A stretch of 64,000 bases of DNA from Trichobilharzia regenti (Eukaryota; Platyhelminthes; Trematoda; Strigeidida; Schistosomatidae), in contig OX235263.1 in assembly GCA_944472135.2 (NCBI GenBank), forward strand, positions 3,021,517 to 3,085,516, read 5' to 3'. Position numbers and translations under genes: made by a program. Below are positions 1-10,989 of this stretch, piece by piece; position 1 is the stretch's first letter; the number at the start of each line of letters is the position of its first letter. Below the pieces are notes generated by a model that ran no database searches, was not told where the DNA came from, and was given only the letters and a program-made list of their open reading frames with translations.

Positions 1-610
1 AATTATCTTTATTAGTAGAATTGGATCAAGAATATTTTGCTTGGACAAATATGACATTAACTTATAAACTCAAAGAATCATTGACAAAGACGGCAGCATC
101 CTCTGAAGCTACATGTAGGTGTTGAATAATAATAATAATAAGCTACACCACACCATTGATGGTGTATCTATGCTGTTGTTCCCTAATCTCTATCCATCTA
201 AACCGGCTTTACTTATCTTCTTAATTTAGCTTACCAAATTGATAGTTTACCTGATCAAAAATTTTTAACACGTACTGATGAAGTCTACCAATGTGAAACA
301 GAGATACCGATTGACTTCAATCAAAGTGTTACAATCATCTTCACTGGAATGACATTTCAAGCATTTAATGCTGAAAAAAATATTAGGCCTGATCGTAAGA
401 TTTCATTTCAAAAAAAAAATAAATTAATACTTTTATTAATTTATACAAATTATTTCTTTAGGTCTACGAGAAGTCTGTCCACGTGATTTCAAGAGTAATA
501 TACCGATTACAGCATTGACAGGTGTATCATTACTTGTCATGGTTATATTGATTGTTTCAATATTTGGTGTGAATGCCTATCTGGCGAATAAAAAACGCAA
601 AAGCAATTAG
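1..610 (+). CDS. LAMP-like type I membrane glycoprotein, 3' exons (partial)
   Basis: Three exons join in one frame: 1-114, 230-394 and 462-610. Introns at 115-229 and 395-461 both have GT...AG ends and both interrupt a codon after its first base. The product is the C-terminal part of a LAMP-family protein: beta-strand-rich luminal sequence (WTNMTLTYKL), a Y-Q-C motif, a T-F-Q-A-F motif, then the partner Cys in VCPRD, one membrane span (PITALTGVSLLVMVILIVSI) and a short tail ending ANKKRKSN. The Cys pair and the QAF landmark just before the membrane fit the membrane-proximal LAMP domain. Such proteins coat lysosomes or the cell surface. The tail lacks the usual Gly-Tyr-x-x-hydrophobic lysosomal sorting signal, so lysosomal delivery is uncertain. 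The 5' exons lie outside the window. A similar gene follows on the same strand from 12104. Frame agreement across both introns makes the structure firm; the family call rests on remembered pattern. Confidence 0.75.
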
Positions 611-1737
611 ATGAGAATTACTTTGCTCTCAGTGCTGAGTGTGGTACATCGATACGGGGATGGTTTTAGTGCATGTTTTTCAGTTGATTAACGTATATAC
701 ACGTATATATATCTATCTAACATATGTTTGCATGTATGCGTGTATGTGTGTAAGGGTGTGTAGAATTTAGTGGTGTTACAGGGAATGAATCCTTACTCTT
801 TTTTCTTTTTCTCGGCGTTATCGTTGCTGCTATTTGTGATTAGAATTGTGAGAGCTCATTGTACTTTCCTTCCTTTCATTGTTGTCGTTGTTGTTATTTG
901 CATGTGTTCTGTGTTATTATACTGTGATTATATTTATGATTATTTTTTTAATGTTAAGCCCAGATTTCACCTACCATTAGAAAGAAAAAATATATATCTG
1001 CAAAACAGAAAGACTGTCTGTACACAGGAATCTTCCTTCTTCTTATTTTGTTTTTGAGTTTTTCATCATTCTAACCAACCTTCAGGAAGAAAGCAAAACA
1101 GCGCACACACTTAACTAACTACCCAACTCAACGAAGTAACCTACGGTTATCTGCTCTTCTTATTTTATGTCTCTCTTTCCCTGCCTCTTTCTCCGCCTCT
1201 CTCTCTCTCTCTTTCTGTGTGCCTCTTCCTACGGGTCTCATGTCAATAAAATTCTATTTCTATTCTATAAATTCTCGAAAACACACTCGTCTCTTGTTTA
1301 CTTACAGTAAAAAAGTAAAACTTAGTGGACAGTTAAAAAAAGCACCAGTCTATTGATTAAATCATCCCTACCCCTTTTTTGTTTTTGTTTTAAGTTTTCT
1401 TTTTAAATGATTACTAAATACCAGTGTTTTTTTTCTTTCCTCTTTGACTCAGTGGTTTTTGTTCCCTCATTTGCACAAGTTTTGTTTATCTTTCAGAGGC
1501 ACCGGGGTGTGTGTGTGTGTTTTCTTGTTCATGTTCTTGTTCTGATGTGGTTGTTATTATTCTTCTTAATATTATCAACTTTCTGTGATTATTCTCTCAT
1601 TGAGGTTTTTGTTACCAAAGTAAATAAATCTAAGAATACGTTTATTGGTTACACAATAATAATAACAGTAATTATAATTTGTGTTTTTCCCTTCGTGACA
1701 TTTCTGTTGGAATAATATTGGCTTTAAGGTTTCCGTT
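611..1737 (+). other. 3' UTR and downstream flank, no gene seen
   Basis: Low-complexity T-rich DNA with a (TC)n run near 1198-1212 and a (GT)n run near 1509-1520. The two short open frames here are made of T-rich, hydrophobic low-complexity codons with no homology I recognise; I do not call them genes. Confidence 0.5.
1245..1250 (+). promoter_or_regulatory. Candidate polyadenylation signal AATAAA of the first LAMP-like gene
   Basis: AATAAA lies 635 bases after the stop codon, at the end of a T-rich and CT-rich stretch. It is followed by T-rich DNA. It is the clearest such signal downstream of the gene, but the usage is inferred. Confidence 0.4.
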
Positions 1738-1983
1738 GTACGTCGGTGGCGCAGCGGTTAGGACGCTCACCGACCATGCACATGGTCCGCGGTTCGATCT
1801 CCGACCGACGCCCTCCTTTACGTCGCTAAGCCAGAAATAATGCTGGTTAAGAGGAAAGGTTTGGCATGAGACTAGAAACCCCATCCTGTAAAATAAACAC
1901 TGCTTCAGAAACTTCAAGCCACTAGCTTGAAGGTGCCCTATGTTCCATTGGGAACGTGAAGGAAAAATTATTATTATTATTTA
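1738..1983 (+). mobile_element. SINE-1a copy (tRNA-like head, RTE-like tail)
   Basis: The head starts CGTCGGTGGCGCAGCGGTTA and carries a B-box-like GGTTCGATCTC. A 120-base body follows, then a tail with CCCTATGTTCC and GGGAAC ending in (ATT)n. That tail matches the 3' end of the RTE copies in this window (for example 22905-22940). This is the most complete copy of the group. Confidence 0.75.
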
Positions 1984-2039
1984 TTTAAGATTTCAGTTGT
2001 GGTGGTATTGTGTTTTATAAAGAGTGCGATTTCTCGTCT

Positions 2040-2175
2040 TATGCCAAATTTATGTCCTCTTTTCTGGGATTACTACTGGCTGAGTGGGGGGGGGGGCTGT
2101 CGGAATGCGTTGTTCCAGGATCGAACTCGGACTAACCTGAGTGGTTGGAAAGCACTCACTGTGTATTAATAATAG
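2040..2175. other. Unclassified repeat-like stretch with G run
   Basis: Contains a run of ten or so G near 2086-2096 and a tRNA-B-box-like GGATCGAACTC. It resembles a decayed SINE head and ends in (AAT)n near 2165-2192. Confidence 0.3.
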
Positions 2176-2349
2176 TAATAATAATAATAATAATTCTATT
2201 GCTTTAAAATACATTTTTGTGTAATGATGAAATGCTTGACTCGTAAAACAGTTTGTTTTACTAAGGATAAGTAGTGATTGATAAACAGTTGGATAGGAAT
2301 TTGTTATTTAACTGTAGTGTAAATAAAATCAGTTGTCAAAACAGATCAA

Positions 2350-2800
2350 CATATGATATTCAAGTGTTGGTTTGTAGGGATTTGGTTGATTGGCTAAAGG
2401 ATTTCATCATAAGCTGACATGAGATGCTCACTAGCGACTTGTCCTATTCAGGTAGGTAGTTACCTGGGATTCTAGTGAGAAGTCGTGACCAGGAGGGTGC
2501 AGCAGGTCGGGTGTGAGGACAAATACTCGCTGAAGACATTGGCTAGGGGTCGCGCTATGTCGTGAATTGGCTGGTAGAAGTTAGAATTCATGGGTCGTTG
2601 GATCGGGTCCCAGTGGTTTCATGGTCTATGAGCTAGCTAGCCTTGTAACCCGAAGGTCCTGGGTTCGAACCCCACCTGGTGGGGTGTAGAGTCCCAAACT
2701 AACGAAGCAGCTGTCTAGTACTCCCAGGTTTTCCAATGGTTCTCTAATTAATGTCAGCTCATGATGAAATCCTGTAGCAGATCAACATATGGTTTCTCAA
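2350..2800 (+). mobile_element. SINE-3 copy with inverted terminal arms, degenerate hammerhead
   Basis: Starts with TTCAAGTGTTGGTTTGTAGG and GGATTTCATCATAAGCTGACA and ends with the inverse (ATGTCAGCTCATGATGAAAT). Between the arms is the group's long 5' region, then a tRNA-like core (CCCAGTGGTTTCATGGTC; B box GGGTTCGAACCCC). The hammerhead remnant GAGTCCCAAACTAACGAAGC has lost the upstream strand and part of stem II, so this copy should be inactive. Confidence 0.65.
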
Positions 2801-3317
2801 TTGATCATCAGGTAACATGTCTTCAAATAGCCATTATCCGTTAGATGATATAAATTTATTCTTAAGTTGGTTTGAGGCACTGTGGTAGAGTACAGTTTCA
2901 TACCCGATAAGTTAATTTTTTTGGTTTACGATTCATTTAGGAAAGGGTTAAGCTTGGTCAAGTCGAAATATGACATCAATCTATGAAGTCATTTGACGAT
3001 AGCTGTCTGCCACATATGATGTGGTTGTAGACTTCCTGGCTAAAGTCTCCGAGATACTAATATGTTCAGATGGCACAGATGCATTGACTTTTTGTTATCT
3101 TTAAAATACATTAAATACTGATTATGTTTTCTTCAAGAAATTTCCTTTTTTTATTACAGTTTCACTCTATCCTTTTTTTAAATCTAATAAAACATTTATG
3201 TTCACTTCTGTCAAGTATGCCAGCTCGAACTACTGCACTACTATGAAAAGTCCAATGTTGAGCATGCAGTCAAATTTTATATGACATAGTGGTACGGTAC
3301 TTTGATTGGACACTGAT
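2800..3317. other. No gene seen
   Basis: AT-rich unique-looking sequence between elements. I see no open frame, repeat head or splice-like structure worth calling. Confidence 0.4.
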
Positions 3318-3324
3318 TATTATT

Positions 3325-4440
3325 TATTATTATTATTTCCTTTAATTCCTAGAGGAACATAGGGCTTCAGCCGCGCGTTTCCATTGCGTTCGGTTCTCTG
3401 CTAAAGTTTTCACCTGGATCCAAGTCTGCCCACATGTTTTCATCTCCTCTTCACATAACCTCCTCCAAGTCACCCTTATACTGACGACCAAGTCGCCGCT
3501 TCCCATTCAGTTGGGTCGCACTCGAGTGATGGCTTGTCTAGTGATGTCACTTGATGGTTTCCTCAGAGTATGGCCAGCCAATCCATCTCCATTTCTTCCT
3601 GCTCATTTGTTGCACAACCGGTTCCTGATCGGTTCGCTCCCAGAGATCCATCCCTGTTGCTGATCTTTTCTGGCCATCTGATCTTGAGTTGTATTGAGTG
3701 AAGACAGCTGTTGATGAAGGTGTGTAGTTTGTTTGAGATGCTCTTTATGACGCGCTGGTCAAGTCTTTGATCCGTATAGCGAGTAGCACTGACTGACTTC
3801 ACATTGGAGTTGAAAATACGGATCTTATTTTCATTTTGATGCTGAGTGATGTTGACCTCCACACAGACTTGAGAGTAATGAAAGCTTGTCTTGCCTTTCC
3901 GATTCTGGCTTTGATATCCTCTTCAGTTCCGTCCACCTGTAGTTGAAACGACACTTTCCAGGTAGGTAGAGGAAGGTAGTTAAAAGAGGTTGTTTCTTTC
4001 AGGTTCCTCTCATTTATGATGATTGTTGTCTGTTGTTGTTGTTGCTGCTGTCGCTGTTGGCCAGAAATGTTCATCACCTCTGTTTTCTCTATGTTCACCT
4101 GAAGTCCTGTCTTCTCTGGATGCTTCTTCTATCTCCAACTTGTTGCTTTTCACTTGCATATCTTCCAGTTTGTGGGAAATCAGACATATATATGTCATCG
4201 GTGAAGTCCAGATCCTCCAAGTTTTATGTGAGTCCATTTTATGCCTGTTTCCGCATTGCTTGTTTTCTGTCGCATTATCCAATCTACTGCAATCAGGAAG
4301 ATCATTGGAGATAGTAGGTAGCCAGCCTTGTCTCACTCTCATCCTTACCTCGAAGGCTTCCTTAAGTTTCCCGTTGTGGGTTACTTGGCATTCTGCATTG
4401 TCGTACAGCTGTTGGGCACTAGTTACTGGTGTCCAGTTAA
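3325..4440 (-). mobile_element. RTE-clade LINE fragment, subfamily A (5'-truncated, frameshifted)
   Basis: Read on the minus strand, frames encode the second half of an RTE polyprotein. The order is N-G-K-L-K-E-A-F, a frameshifted RT region with F-T-D-D in place of the Y/F-A-D-D box, a Gln-rich tract, then GKARQAFITLKSVWRS and the C-terminal segment. Several frameshifts and stops break it. The 3' end is ATTCCTAGAGGAACATAGGG (as + strand) followed by an (ATT)n tail near 3318-3340. The 5' end is lost near 4440. It is a dead copy. Confidence 0.75.
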
Positions 4441-4469
4441 ATTATCCACTGCAATCATACTGGAGGTTG

Positions 4470-4668
4470 ATCGCGAGACCGAATAGCTTAGTGGTAACGT
4501 CTCTGACTGCAGTATTGGGTGACGCGGGTTCGAATCTCCTCATAAGCGACATGAGTTCCTTCAAGATTGGAGATACGCCTTGCTGACGAGTGCCAACTAG
4601 CACGAAACCTAGGTCGAGCAAGGCTTCCTGTGGCCGATCGCCTTCAACCATCTAATATTGTATTGTAA
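4470..4668 (+). mobile_element. SINE-2 copy with intact-looking hammerhead core
   Basis: tRNA-like head CGAATAGCTTAGTGGTAACG with B box GGGTTCGAATCTC. It is followed by a hammerhead-like fold at 4578-4625: CTGACGA core, stem II GTGC/GCAC, GAAA, and a self-complementary stem III ACCT/AGGT before C. Flanking CCTTG and CAAGG can pair as stem I, but a GAG bulge sits next to the cleavage C. The tail lacks any LINE-like 3' end. Confidence 0.7.
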
Positions 4669-4954
4669 ACTGGATAATAAAGATACAACTACTGTATTAC
4701 CTAGTGTAACTATCAAATAAACTTATCCACTATAAAGTTATTTATTCAAGTTTGTGATTTCTTATTCACACAGCTAACTGCGTTGATCAGCCTCATTTAG
4801 TACACGGACTCTTTGAACGGATGCCTCTATATTATCAAGATCACGAACTTAAAGGTATTTGTTTGTTAGTGGCTATCAGTTGAATACACGACACATGTTT
4901 CATCCTAGTAAGTAGTGGTGATAGTTGGAACACCTTTACTCAGTGGGGAGAAAG

Positions 4955-4995
4955 TATATCTGGATGACGAGTCCCAAACGGGACGAAACGTGCAT
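4955..4995 (+). ncRNA. Degenerate hammerhead-like motif, satellite-alpha style
   Basis: GACGAGTCCCAAACGGGACGAAAC forms a five-pair stem II (GTCCC/GGGAC) followed by GAAAC. The invariant C at the start of the first core strand is A here, and stem III pairs poorly. Likely inactive relic of the schistosome hammerhead repeat. Confidence 0.5.
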
Positions 4996-5183
4996 CCTCA
5001 ATTTAACTGTCAGTCACTTCGAAAAGAGTAATTAGCCAGTATAGAAATGCATAGGTTGTCTTTAGAAAACAAACACACCTGTTTTATGCGAGCTGATTTG
5101 ATTTTTTTACGACTGAACTGTTGGTATACACAATATAAAAAAGTCTGAATTTTATGTTGATATTCGTTGAGTGATGATTGCAC

Positions 5184-5186
<3 letters not shown>

Positions 5187-5222
<36 letters not shown>
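5187..5222. repeat. (AT)n microsatellite
   Basis: About 18 uninterrupted AT units. Confidence 0.95.
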
Positions 5223-5225
<3 letters not shown>

Positions 5226-5414
5226 CTGATCCATCTTGAGTCGACAATAATTAATCAACCAAGGAACCAATAAATGTAAGGTGAGTTTTTCACTTGTATT
5301 ACTTTCAATGCATTTTCAAGTAAGTAGGTTGCTACAGTCATTTCGGTGTACCCGAAATGAAGAATATTATGGTCTAAATAAAGAACTGCAATACGTATAT
5401 CTAATTTGTTGTTG

Positions 5415-6412
5415 TTCCATATTCGTTTGTTTATTAGATGTTGCACACAGTGAGTGAAACAGTATTATCTACTGGATGACACAGCTCCGAACACAATTTA
5501 TTGTTCATAATCATATCAATTTTGATCACACGACTTTGAAATTTGAGTTTTATAGTTTTCTTTGTCTTCTCCTATTTGTCGTCGTTGTGGTAGTAGAATT
5601 TTCCAGATATCTGGGTTGACAGGTGTTGAATCATTTCTATTACATGTATTTGCAGTTGATTCGATAAACAAAGCTTCTATTATCAATCTCTCCCTATACT
5701 CTGTGACATTAGATTTTAAAACTCATGCTATCCCATCCTATTGTATGGTTGTGTGTAACTGCATGTAGTGCTATAGCTGAACTATTTTCTAGATTTCTTA
5801 TCTCATTTGGGTCAACCAATGTAGATTTAGCTAGGTCTTTATGTTCGGCCAGTCTGACTGCCCCTGTTCTACTAGTTTGACCTATGTGTTTGACCTGACA
5901 ATCATTGTAGGCGGGGTATTAGATAAACTAAATTGTTTTTTATGTGTATCACTTCCTGTCTTAGATTTTCCTTGGTACTACTTAGTTTTTGTGCTCTGTC
6001 ATTTAAACATTTCACTAATCCTGTTTTTACTGACATAGGATGGGATGATCGAAAATTATAAATATCTGTTTGAGTGTGTGGGTTTTCTGTAAACACTAGT
6101 GTTTAACTTCCCATCTTCTTTCCTTTTTACGTTGCAATCTAACATTGGAAGCTTTGTTTATCGAATCAACTGCAAATACATGTAATAGAAATGATTCAAC
6201 ACCTGTCAACCCAGATATCTGGAAAATTCTACTACCACAACGACGACAAATAGGAGAAGACAAAGAAAACTATAAAACTCAAATTTCAAAGTCGTGTGAT
6301 CAAAATTGATATGATTATGAACAATAAATTGTGTTCGGAGCTGTGTCATCCAGTAGATAATACTGTTTCACTCACTGTGTGATACATCTAATAAACAAGC
6401 TAATATGGAATT
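5415..6412. mobile_element. Penelope-like element end folded into a 240-base inverted repeat
   Basis: Bases 5440-5677 and 6149-6385 are essentially perfect inverted copies, with weaker similarity out to 5415 and 6412. The 470-base spacer reads on the minus strand as a PLE GIY-YIG-type segment (N-D-C-Q-V-K-H-I-G-Q-T-S-R, then R-L-A-E-H-K), with frame breaks. The repeat arms continue this frame as the PLE 3' part. No intact RT is present. Confidence 0.65.
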
Positions 6413-6749
6413 ACTTACGTACTATCGTAGTGCACAAGTTTTACACATATGTTGTTGTTGTTGTTGTTGGAGGTTTCAAATAATAACATACCGTGACGAG
6501 TTCTTAATGTACACCGATGGTGGAGTAGGTTCGCAACCTTGGAGTTGACGATTGGTCGTTCAAATTGTTGAAGTATATTTTCACATATTGAATTATAAAA
6601 ACTTTTATATGCTATGGCATCTTTTTTCAATTAGTATGCTGAAATTCTAATGTTTATTTTAAACTTTTCTTGGTGCATAAATTAAAAAATACAGCTCAGT
6701 CGTTGTGTTAGCCCGTGTTTCCATAATAGACTGACTACCTTGAGAATTT

Positions 6750-6988
6750 TATCTTCCTTCACGTCCCCCAGTGGAACATAGGGCACCTTCAAGCTAGTGG
6801 CTTAAAGTTTCTGAAGCAGTGTTTATTTTTACAGGATGGGGTTTCTAGCCTCATGCCCAACCTTTCCCCTTTACCAGTCTTATTATTGGGTAAGTGAGGT
6901 AAAGGAGTGCGTCTGTGGCCGGTGATCGAACCGCGGACCATGTGCATGGTCGGCGAGCGTTCTAACTGCTTTCCCACCGACGTATGCC
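6750..6988 (-). mobile_element. SINE-1a copy
   Basis: Minus-strand copy with CACCGACG head end at the right, GGTCCGCGGTTCGATCACC B box, and RTE-like tail at the left (CCCTATGTTCC as minus strand). The head has small changes compared with the copy at 1738. Confidence 0.75.
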
Positions 6989-7357
6989 TTGAGATTAGAT
7001 TATTGCTATTAACTGAACACTTTTTCGAGCACAGTTTATTGCTCATAACCTTGTAGATGTATTCATATAACTAATTCATATTTGTATACTTACCCTGTCT
7101 TTAATTGTTTTTATTTTATGGCGTCTGTCCTGTGTGGATGTGTTTTTGGAGTTGGTTTTGGTAAGTATAAATTTCCTTGGCAGCATAATCAGTATCCACA
7201 TTTTCCGTTTTTTACAAGATTCATGGAGCCTGAATCGGTCGATCAGTGTGTAAATAATAAAATAAAGATGGGAAGATGTTCTACTAAAAGTTAACAAACG
7301 TTAAATTTTGATATTCGTTTGAATGAGCATCTGAAGTTGACGTGTTTTCTGGATGTT

Positions 7358-7860
7358 ATTATTGTTCCCTTGGGTTCCTAGTGGAACATAGGGCTTCAAC
7401 TCCACGTCTCCACTTGCCACTTCTGTCTTCCTTCTGCTGTACTTTTCACCTGCATCCATGTTAGTCCATACTGTTTCAACTCCTCTTCACACGATCTCCT
7501 CCATGTAACCCTTGCGACGAAGTCCCACTCGCCACTTCCCTTTCGGCCTGACGCGAGCCCGATGTCACCCAGCAGCCTTCTCAGCGAGTGTCCAATCCAT
7601 CTCCATCCACTTTCTCCTGCATATTTGTTGTTGTTGGGCGATTGGTTCTTGTTTTGTTTGTTCTCATAGTTTCTTGTTGATGATTCTTTCCGACCCGGCC
7701 ATCTGATCTTCATCATAGAGCGAAGACAATTGTTGGTTGATAAAGGTCTGCCACAGGCTGTTGGAAATATTCTTTGTGACCCACCCGCCAAGTTGCTGAT
7801 CCGTATAGAAGAACTGACTGACTTGACGTTGTTTGTATTGAAGATCCGAATTTAATGGTA
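7358..7860 (-). mobile_element. RTE-clade LINE fragment, subfamily B 3' end
   Basis: Ends in CCCAAGGGAACAATAATAAC on the minus strand. Frames encode the C-terminal block (WRRSCEEELKQYGLTWMQVK and NQSPNNNKYAGESGWRWIGHS), frameshifted. 5' truncated near 7860. Confidence 0.75.
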
Positions 7861-8149
7861 GATGCTGATGGATGCAATAAGCTTGACGTCAACTCGTATA
7901 TATGGCAGGGAACAAATTATTGGAATATGTTATACTTGGTTAGATTAGCTGACTTTATTAGTTCAAGTTATTTTGATATTCGTTGCACAATAGATGACTC
8001 TCACAAGCAAGTGGCCTAAGCAATGGCTATTGGGTCTAAATATTAGTGGGAACACTATTAATAACTGCGGAGCGGCTACATTCATCGACGAAAAATGAGT
8101 CCTGGATTCAACCGCTAACGTCTCGGTTATTCTTGTCAGAAATCAGCAT

Positions 8150-8290
8150 CTGTTGCACAAATGATTGAAAACCAATGTGCACTGGACAGCTGTTTCGTCC
8201 TGTTTTGGGACTCTTCACCAGGTGTCATCCGCTGCTTGAATAAGGATCGAACCCAGAGAATTCGGGTAACGAAACCCAGAATGTTGATTA
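8150..8290 (-). mobile_element. SINE-3 partial copy with near-complete hammerhead
   Basis: On the minus strand TGAAGAGTCCCAAAACAGGA is followed by CGAAACAGCTGTCCAGTG. Stem II, GAAA and stem III (ACAG/CTGT) are intact. The first core C is G, which should abolish cleavage. Confidence 0.55.
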
Positions 8291-8624
8291 TTCAATCCCT
8301 TTGGCAGGAACTCAATCACCTGTGGATTCTAACTCCTATCGGTTTATACTATAACTGCGTCCGCAGTCAGTCAATGACTTCGATAAGCATTCACTTCCAA
8401 CTGACATGACCTTTTTAACAGCTGTTGGTTCGTGACGAAATGCGACTCTTGTAAATGATACCGTATCCAAATCCCTGCAAATCCCATAATCTGAATTTAC
8501 CAGTTAGTTGTCTCAAAGAGGGACGCTGACAGTGAGGCAAGAAGACAGTTCCTCGCCTGTGACATTGACTGGCAGTTGCTCTAAAAATATATCCCCAATT
8601 GGCAGAAGTAGGAATTCATGGACC

Positions 8625-8830
8625 ATTGGGTCGGTTCTCGGTGGATTAATGATCTGCAAGCTTGTCTTATAATCGGAAGGTACTGGGTTCTAACCCTGGA
8701 GGTGGATACGCACTATTGAATTGTCCCAAAATAAGACGAAACAGATGTCCAGTACTCTCTGCTGGTTTTTCGATGGTTCCCTGACTGATATCAGCTCGTA
8801 ATCAATCCTGTGACCAATCAAGTAATTGCA
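8625..8830 (+). mobile_element. SINE-3 copy, degenerate
   Basis: tRNA-like core (GGTACTGGGTTCTAACCC), then CCCAAAATAAGACGAAACAG and CCAGTACTC, then the group tail GGTTCCCTGACTGATATCAG. Core strand one is mutated (ATTGAATTG). Confidence 0.55.
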
Positions 8831-8994
8831 AACTAACGCTTAAAAATTGATCAACTTAAGTTAGCTGGAAAGACAAGAGGACGGGTGACAAAGCACTCCA
8901 CGTTAATGTCAACATTCTAGGAGTTATCAAAAAGGATAACGAAAGCTTCTCACTTCAAAGAATACAACTGTATCGAAGTAGTATACTTCAGTTG

Positions 8995-9180
8995 ATGTTT
9001 ACATTTCATTCCTCTGCGTTCCGAAGGGAGCTTCGGACTTTAAGCTTGAGCAATGCTTTTTCAGTACCGGTTGCGTTTATTTTTTTTTCACGGGCTATGG
9101 TTCCTGCCCTCGCACCCAACGCTCTCTAAGAGCGTGGCCGGTAAGTATTCCATCACTAAAACACCACCGCACTTCGATTG
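8995..9180 (-). mobile_element. Diverged SINE-1a-like repeat
   Basis: Shares with the SINE-1a body the pattern of a conserved segment before TTTATTTTT and a C-rich part (CCTCGCACCCAACGCTCTC). Strongly diverged and similar to the repeat at 63885-64000. Confidence 0.4.
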
Positions 9181-9189
9181 ATAGGATTC

Positions 9190-9660
9190 CTAGTTAAACC
9201 GATTGAGATAGTTGTGACATGTATTACGCATGCCCAGCCATCGCTATCCTCGACGGGTAGTGTTAGGTAGCATACTATGGATTTGGCTGGAAAAGAGCTA
9301 TTGGTAGTGAGACCAAAACCAATATGGAATCAGTCAAAGAAATTTATAACAGTTGGTTTAACTTAACCGACCACACCAGGAGGTAGGTAAAAACTTCATA
9401 ACTGGTCGGCGTCCCTGGGATGGTAAAATCCAATGGCTGGCTCAAAATAGTTCTCAGTGGCGCAGATGCATTCACACTTCGTGATTGCTCATATCAAATA
9501 AAATTCCATTGTTCTTCCATATTACTATTCTTGATGCCTTATATTTCTGTTCTGAATCTCACTTTACTCTCGTGCTTTATGTTCTACATTGGTGGGATAG
9601 TGGTCACTCGAACTGCTGCACATCCGTGCGAATTTCTATGCTGAAACCATTCAGTTAGAT
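9190..9660 (+). mobile_element. RTE-clade LINE fragment, subfamily C 3' end
   Basis: Carries decayed frames of the C-terminal block (ATGCCCAGCCATCGCT; AATGGCTGGCTCAAAATAG) and the 3' UTR (CGAACTGCTGCACATCCGTG), colinear with 50275-51115. Confidence 0.6.
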
Positions 9661-9684
9661 AAGATTCCTAAAAGTAAATATATA

Positions 9685-9990
9685 TGTAACAACAGAAGAC
9701 AAGGGCCAGGCAACAGATCGTTTTATTCCGGAAATCAACACGTATTTACATATATTTCACACACATTATTTTAGTTTATTCAAGTAGACAGACGCAGGCT
9801 TCTGATTGGTTGTTTCGAGTAACCATCGAAAAGTGGAGCCATCTATCTGCGAATCATATTTGCCCACATTGTTTGCTGTGATTGGTCGTTGAATCAGCCT
9901 TGCTCATATTTTCTCACGGCCAATATTAGTGACCTAGATATTGACGTAGATTAATGTCTACTAATTGGCTAGCAGCCTGCCCTCACCACA
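9685..9990 (-). mobile_element. Solo LTR of an LTR retrotransposon (306 bp)
   Basis: On the minus strand it begins TGTGGTGAGGGCAGG and ends CTTCTGTTGTTACA, so it has TG...CA ends. It carries an AATAAA near its 3' end, as LTRs do. It is flanked by TATA on both sides, a possible 4-bp target duplication, though the flank is AT-rich. No internal retroviral-type region is beside it. A second copy on the opposite strand is split by other elements at 59112-63769; that copy has an unambiguous ATAC duplication and so confirms the ends. Probably Gypsy-type, judged on ends and size only. Confidence 0.75.
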
Positions 9991-9999
9991 TATATTCAC

Positions 10000-10785
10000 T
10001 ATGTACCTGTCAGCAATAACATTCATTTCCGTACATTTCCAGTGTTTCAGGAATTATCGTAGCTCCATTGTAGACATTTACCTTGTGAATTCATGTCATT
10101 CATATATGAAGAATAGGTTGATTTTAAAATTAGATTTCGTTAAAAAAAAGATCAAACAACACAAACATTTCGGAAACTTGTTGAAAAAATAGAGCACTCA
10201 CATAAATACTTTTTCATTATTTGAAGTCTTTATCAAATGAAAATACAAGTGAACAATTTCAGAGTGCAATCTGTTGAATTTTACTTAGTTCAGAATAAGC
10301 TTCGTAATACTCACCAATCACGCTTCTCATGGTCCAGGGTTTAAATCCCCGCCGAAACGCTCTTATATCCCACCTAACCAGCCCAGGAGTAAGTGCGTTA
10401 AAAAGGGAAGACTGATTGTGAGACTGGCTATCTCACCACTGCTATTGAGACTTCCAACTCCAAACCTTAAGTTTTATTTTCTACCCCAAACGTAAAGGAT
10501 TAAAACGAAAGCGAATAATAGAGAAAGCGAATAACTTCAGATTAATTCAAGTATTTGTTAAGCGTGACAGACAGTAATTGCAATGCAAATAAAATATTAT
10601 CATGCAAGGTTAGATGAAAAAGTCCGATTGTTTGCTAACTAATTTCCTGGCCTTTCAAGTATAAATCAGCCTTTTACGTAGTCCGAATATTTCTAAGATA
10701 GTCAGGTAGGTAAAAATTTTGAAATTCATAAAACAAGTAGCTACAGTGTATGACTTGATGAATCGCTTACCAGACTGTAATCAGA
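10000..10785. other. No gene seen; one tRNA-like SINE remnant
   Basis: Around 10330-10460 there is CATGGTCCAGGGTTTAAATC, a B-box-like remnant of a SINE. The rest is AT-rich without features. Confidence 0.4.
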
Positions 10786-10789
10786 CTGT

Positions 10790-10935
10790 AATCTCATTCC
10801 TTCACCTTCCGGATGCGATATGGGGCCCCGACCTTTATAGTTCCGGTAGCAGTAACGTTATTTTTGTGGAGTGCGTTTGCTAGCCTCACGTCCAACCTCT
10901 CCTCTTTCCTAGACCAAGTAGGTAGTTGGCGATTA
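10790..10935 (-). mobile_element. Diverged SINE-1a-like repeat
   Basis: GTGCGTTTGCTAGCCTCACG and CCAACCTCTCCTCTTT match the SINE-1a body in minus orientation. Head lost. Confidence 0.5.
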
Positions 10936-10989
10936 CTGTACCAGTAACCTACCAATGCAAGTGTATTTCTGTTTATCGGTAGCAATCAA

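Noticed and set aside
770..1715. Two hydrophobic open frames (about 95 and 102 codons)
   Set aside because: They fall in T-rich low-complexity sequence downstream of the LAMP-like gene, with no motif and no splice context. T-rich DNA yields such frames by chance.
1738..1830. Genuine tRNA gene
   Set aside because: A-box and B-box-like sequence is present, but the cloverleaf does not close well and the unit recurs many times with SINE tails; it is a tRNA-derived SINE head.
4023..4586. A 187-codon plus-strand frame
   Set aside because: It is the antisense shadow of the RTE subfamily A copy on the minus strand.
5187..5222. Origin or promoter in the AT run
   Set aside because: Simple microsatellite; three such runs occur and none has supporting context.
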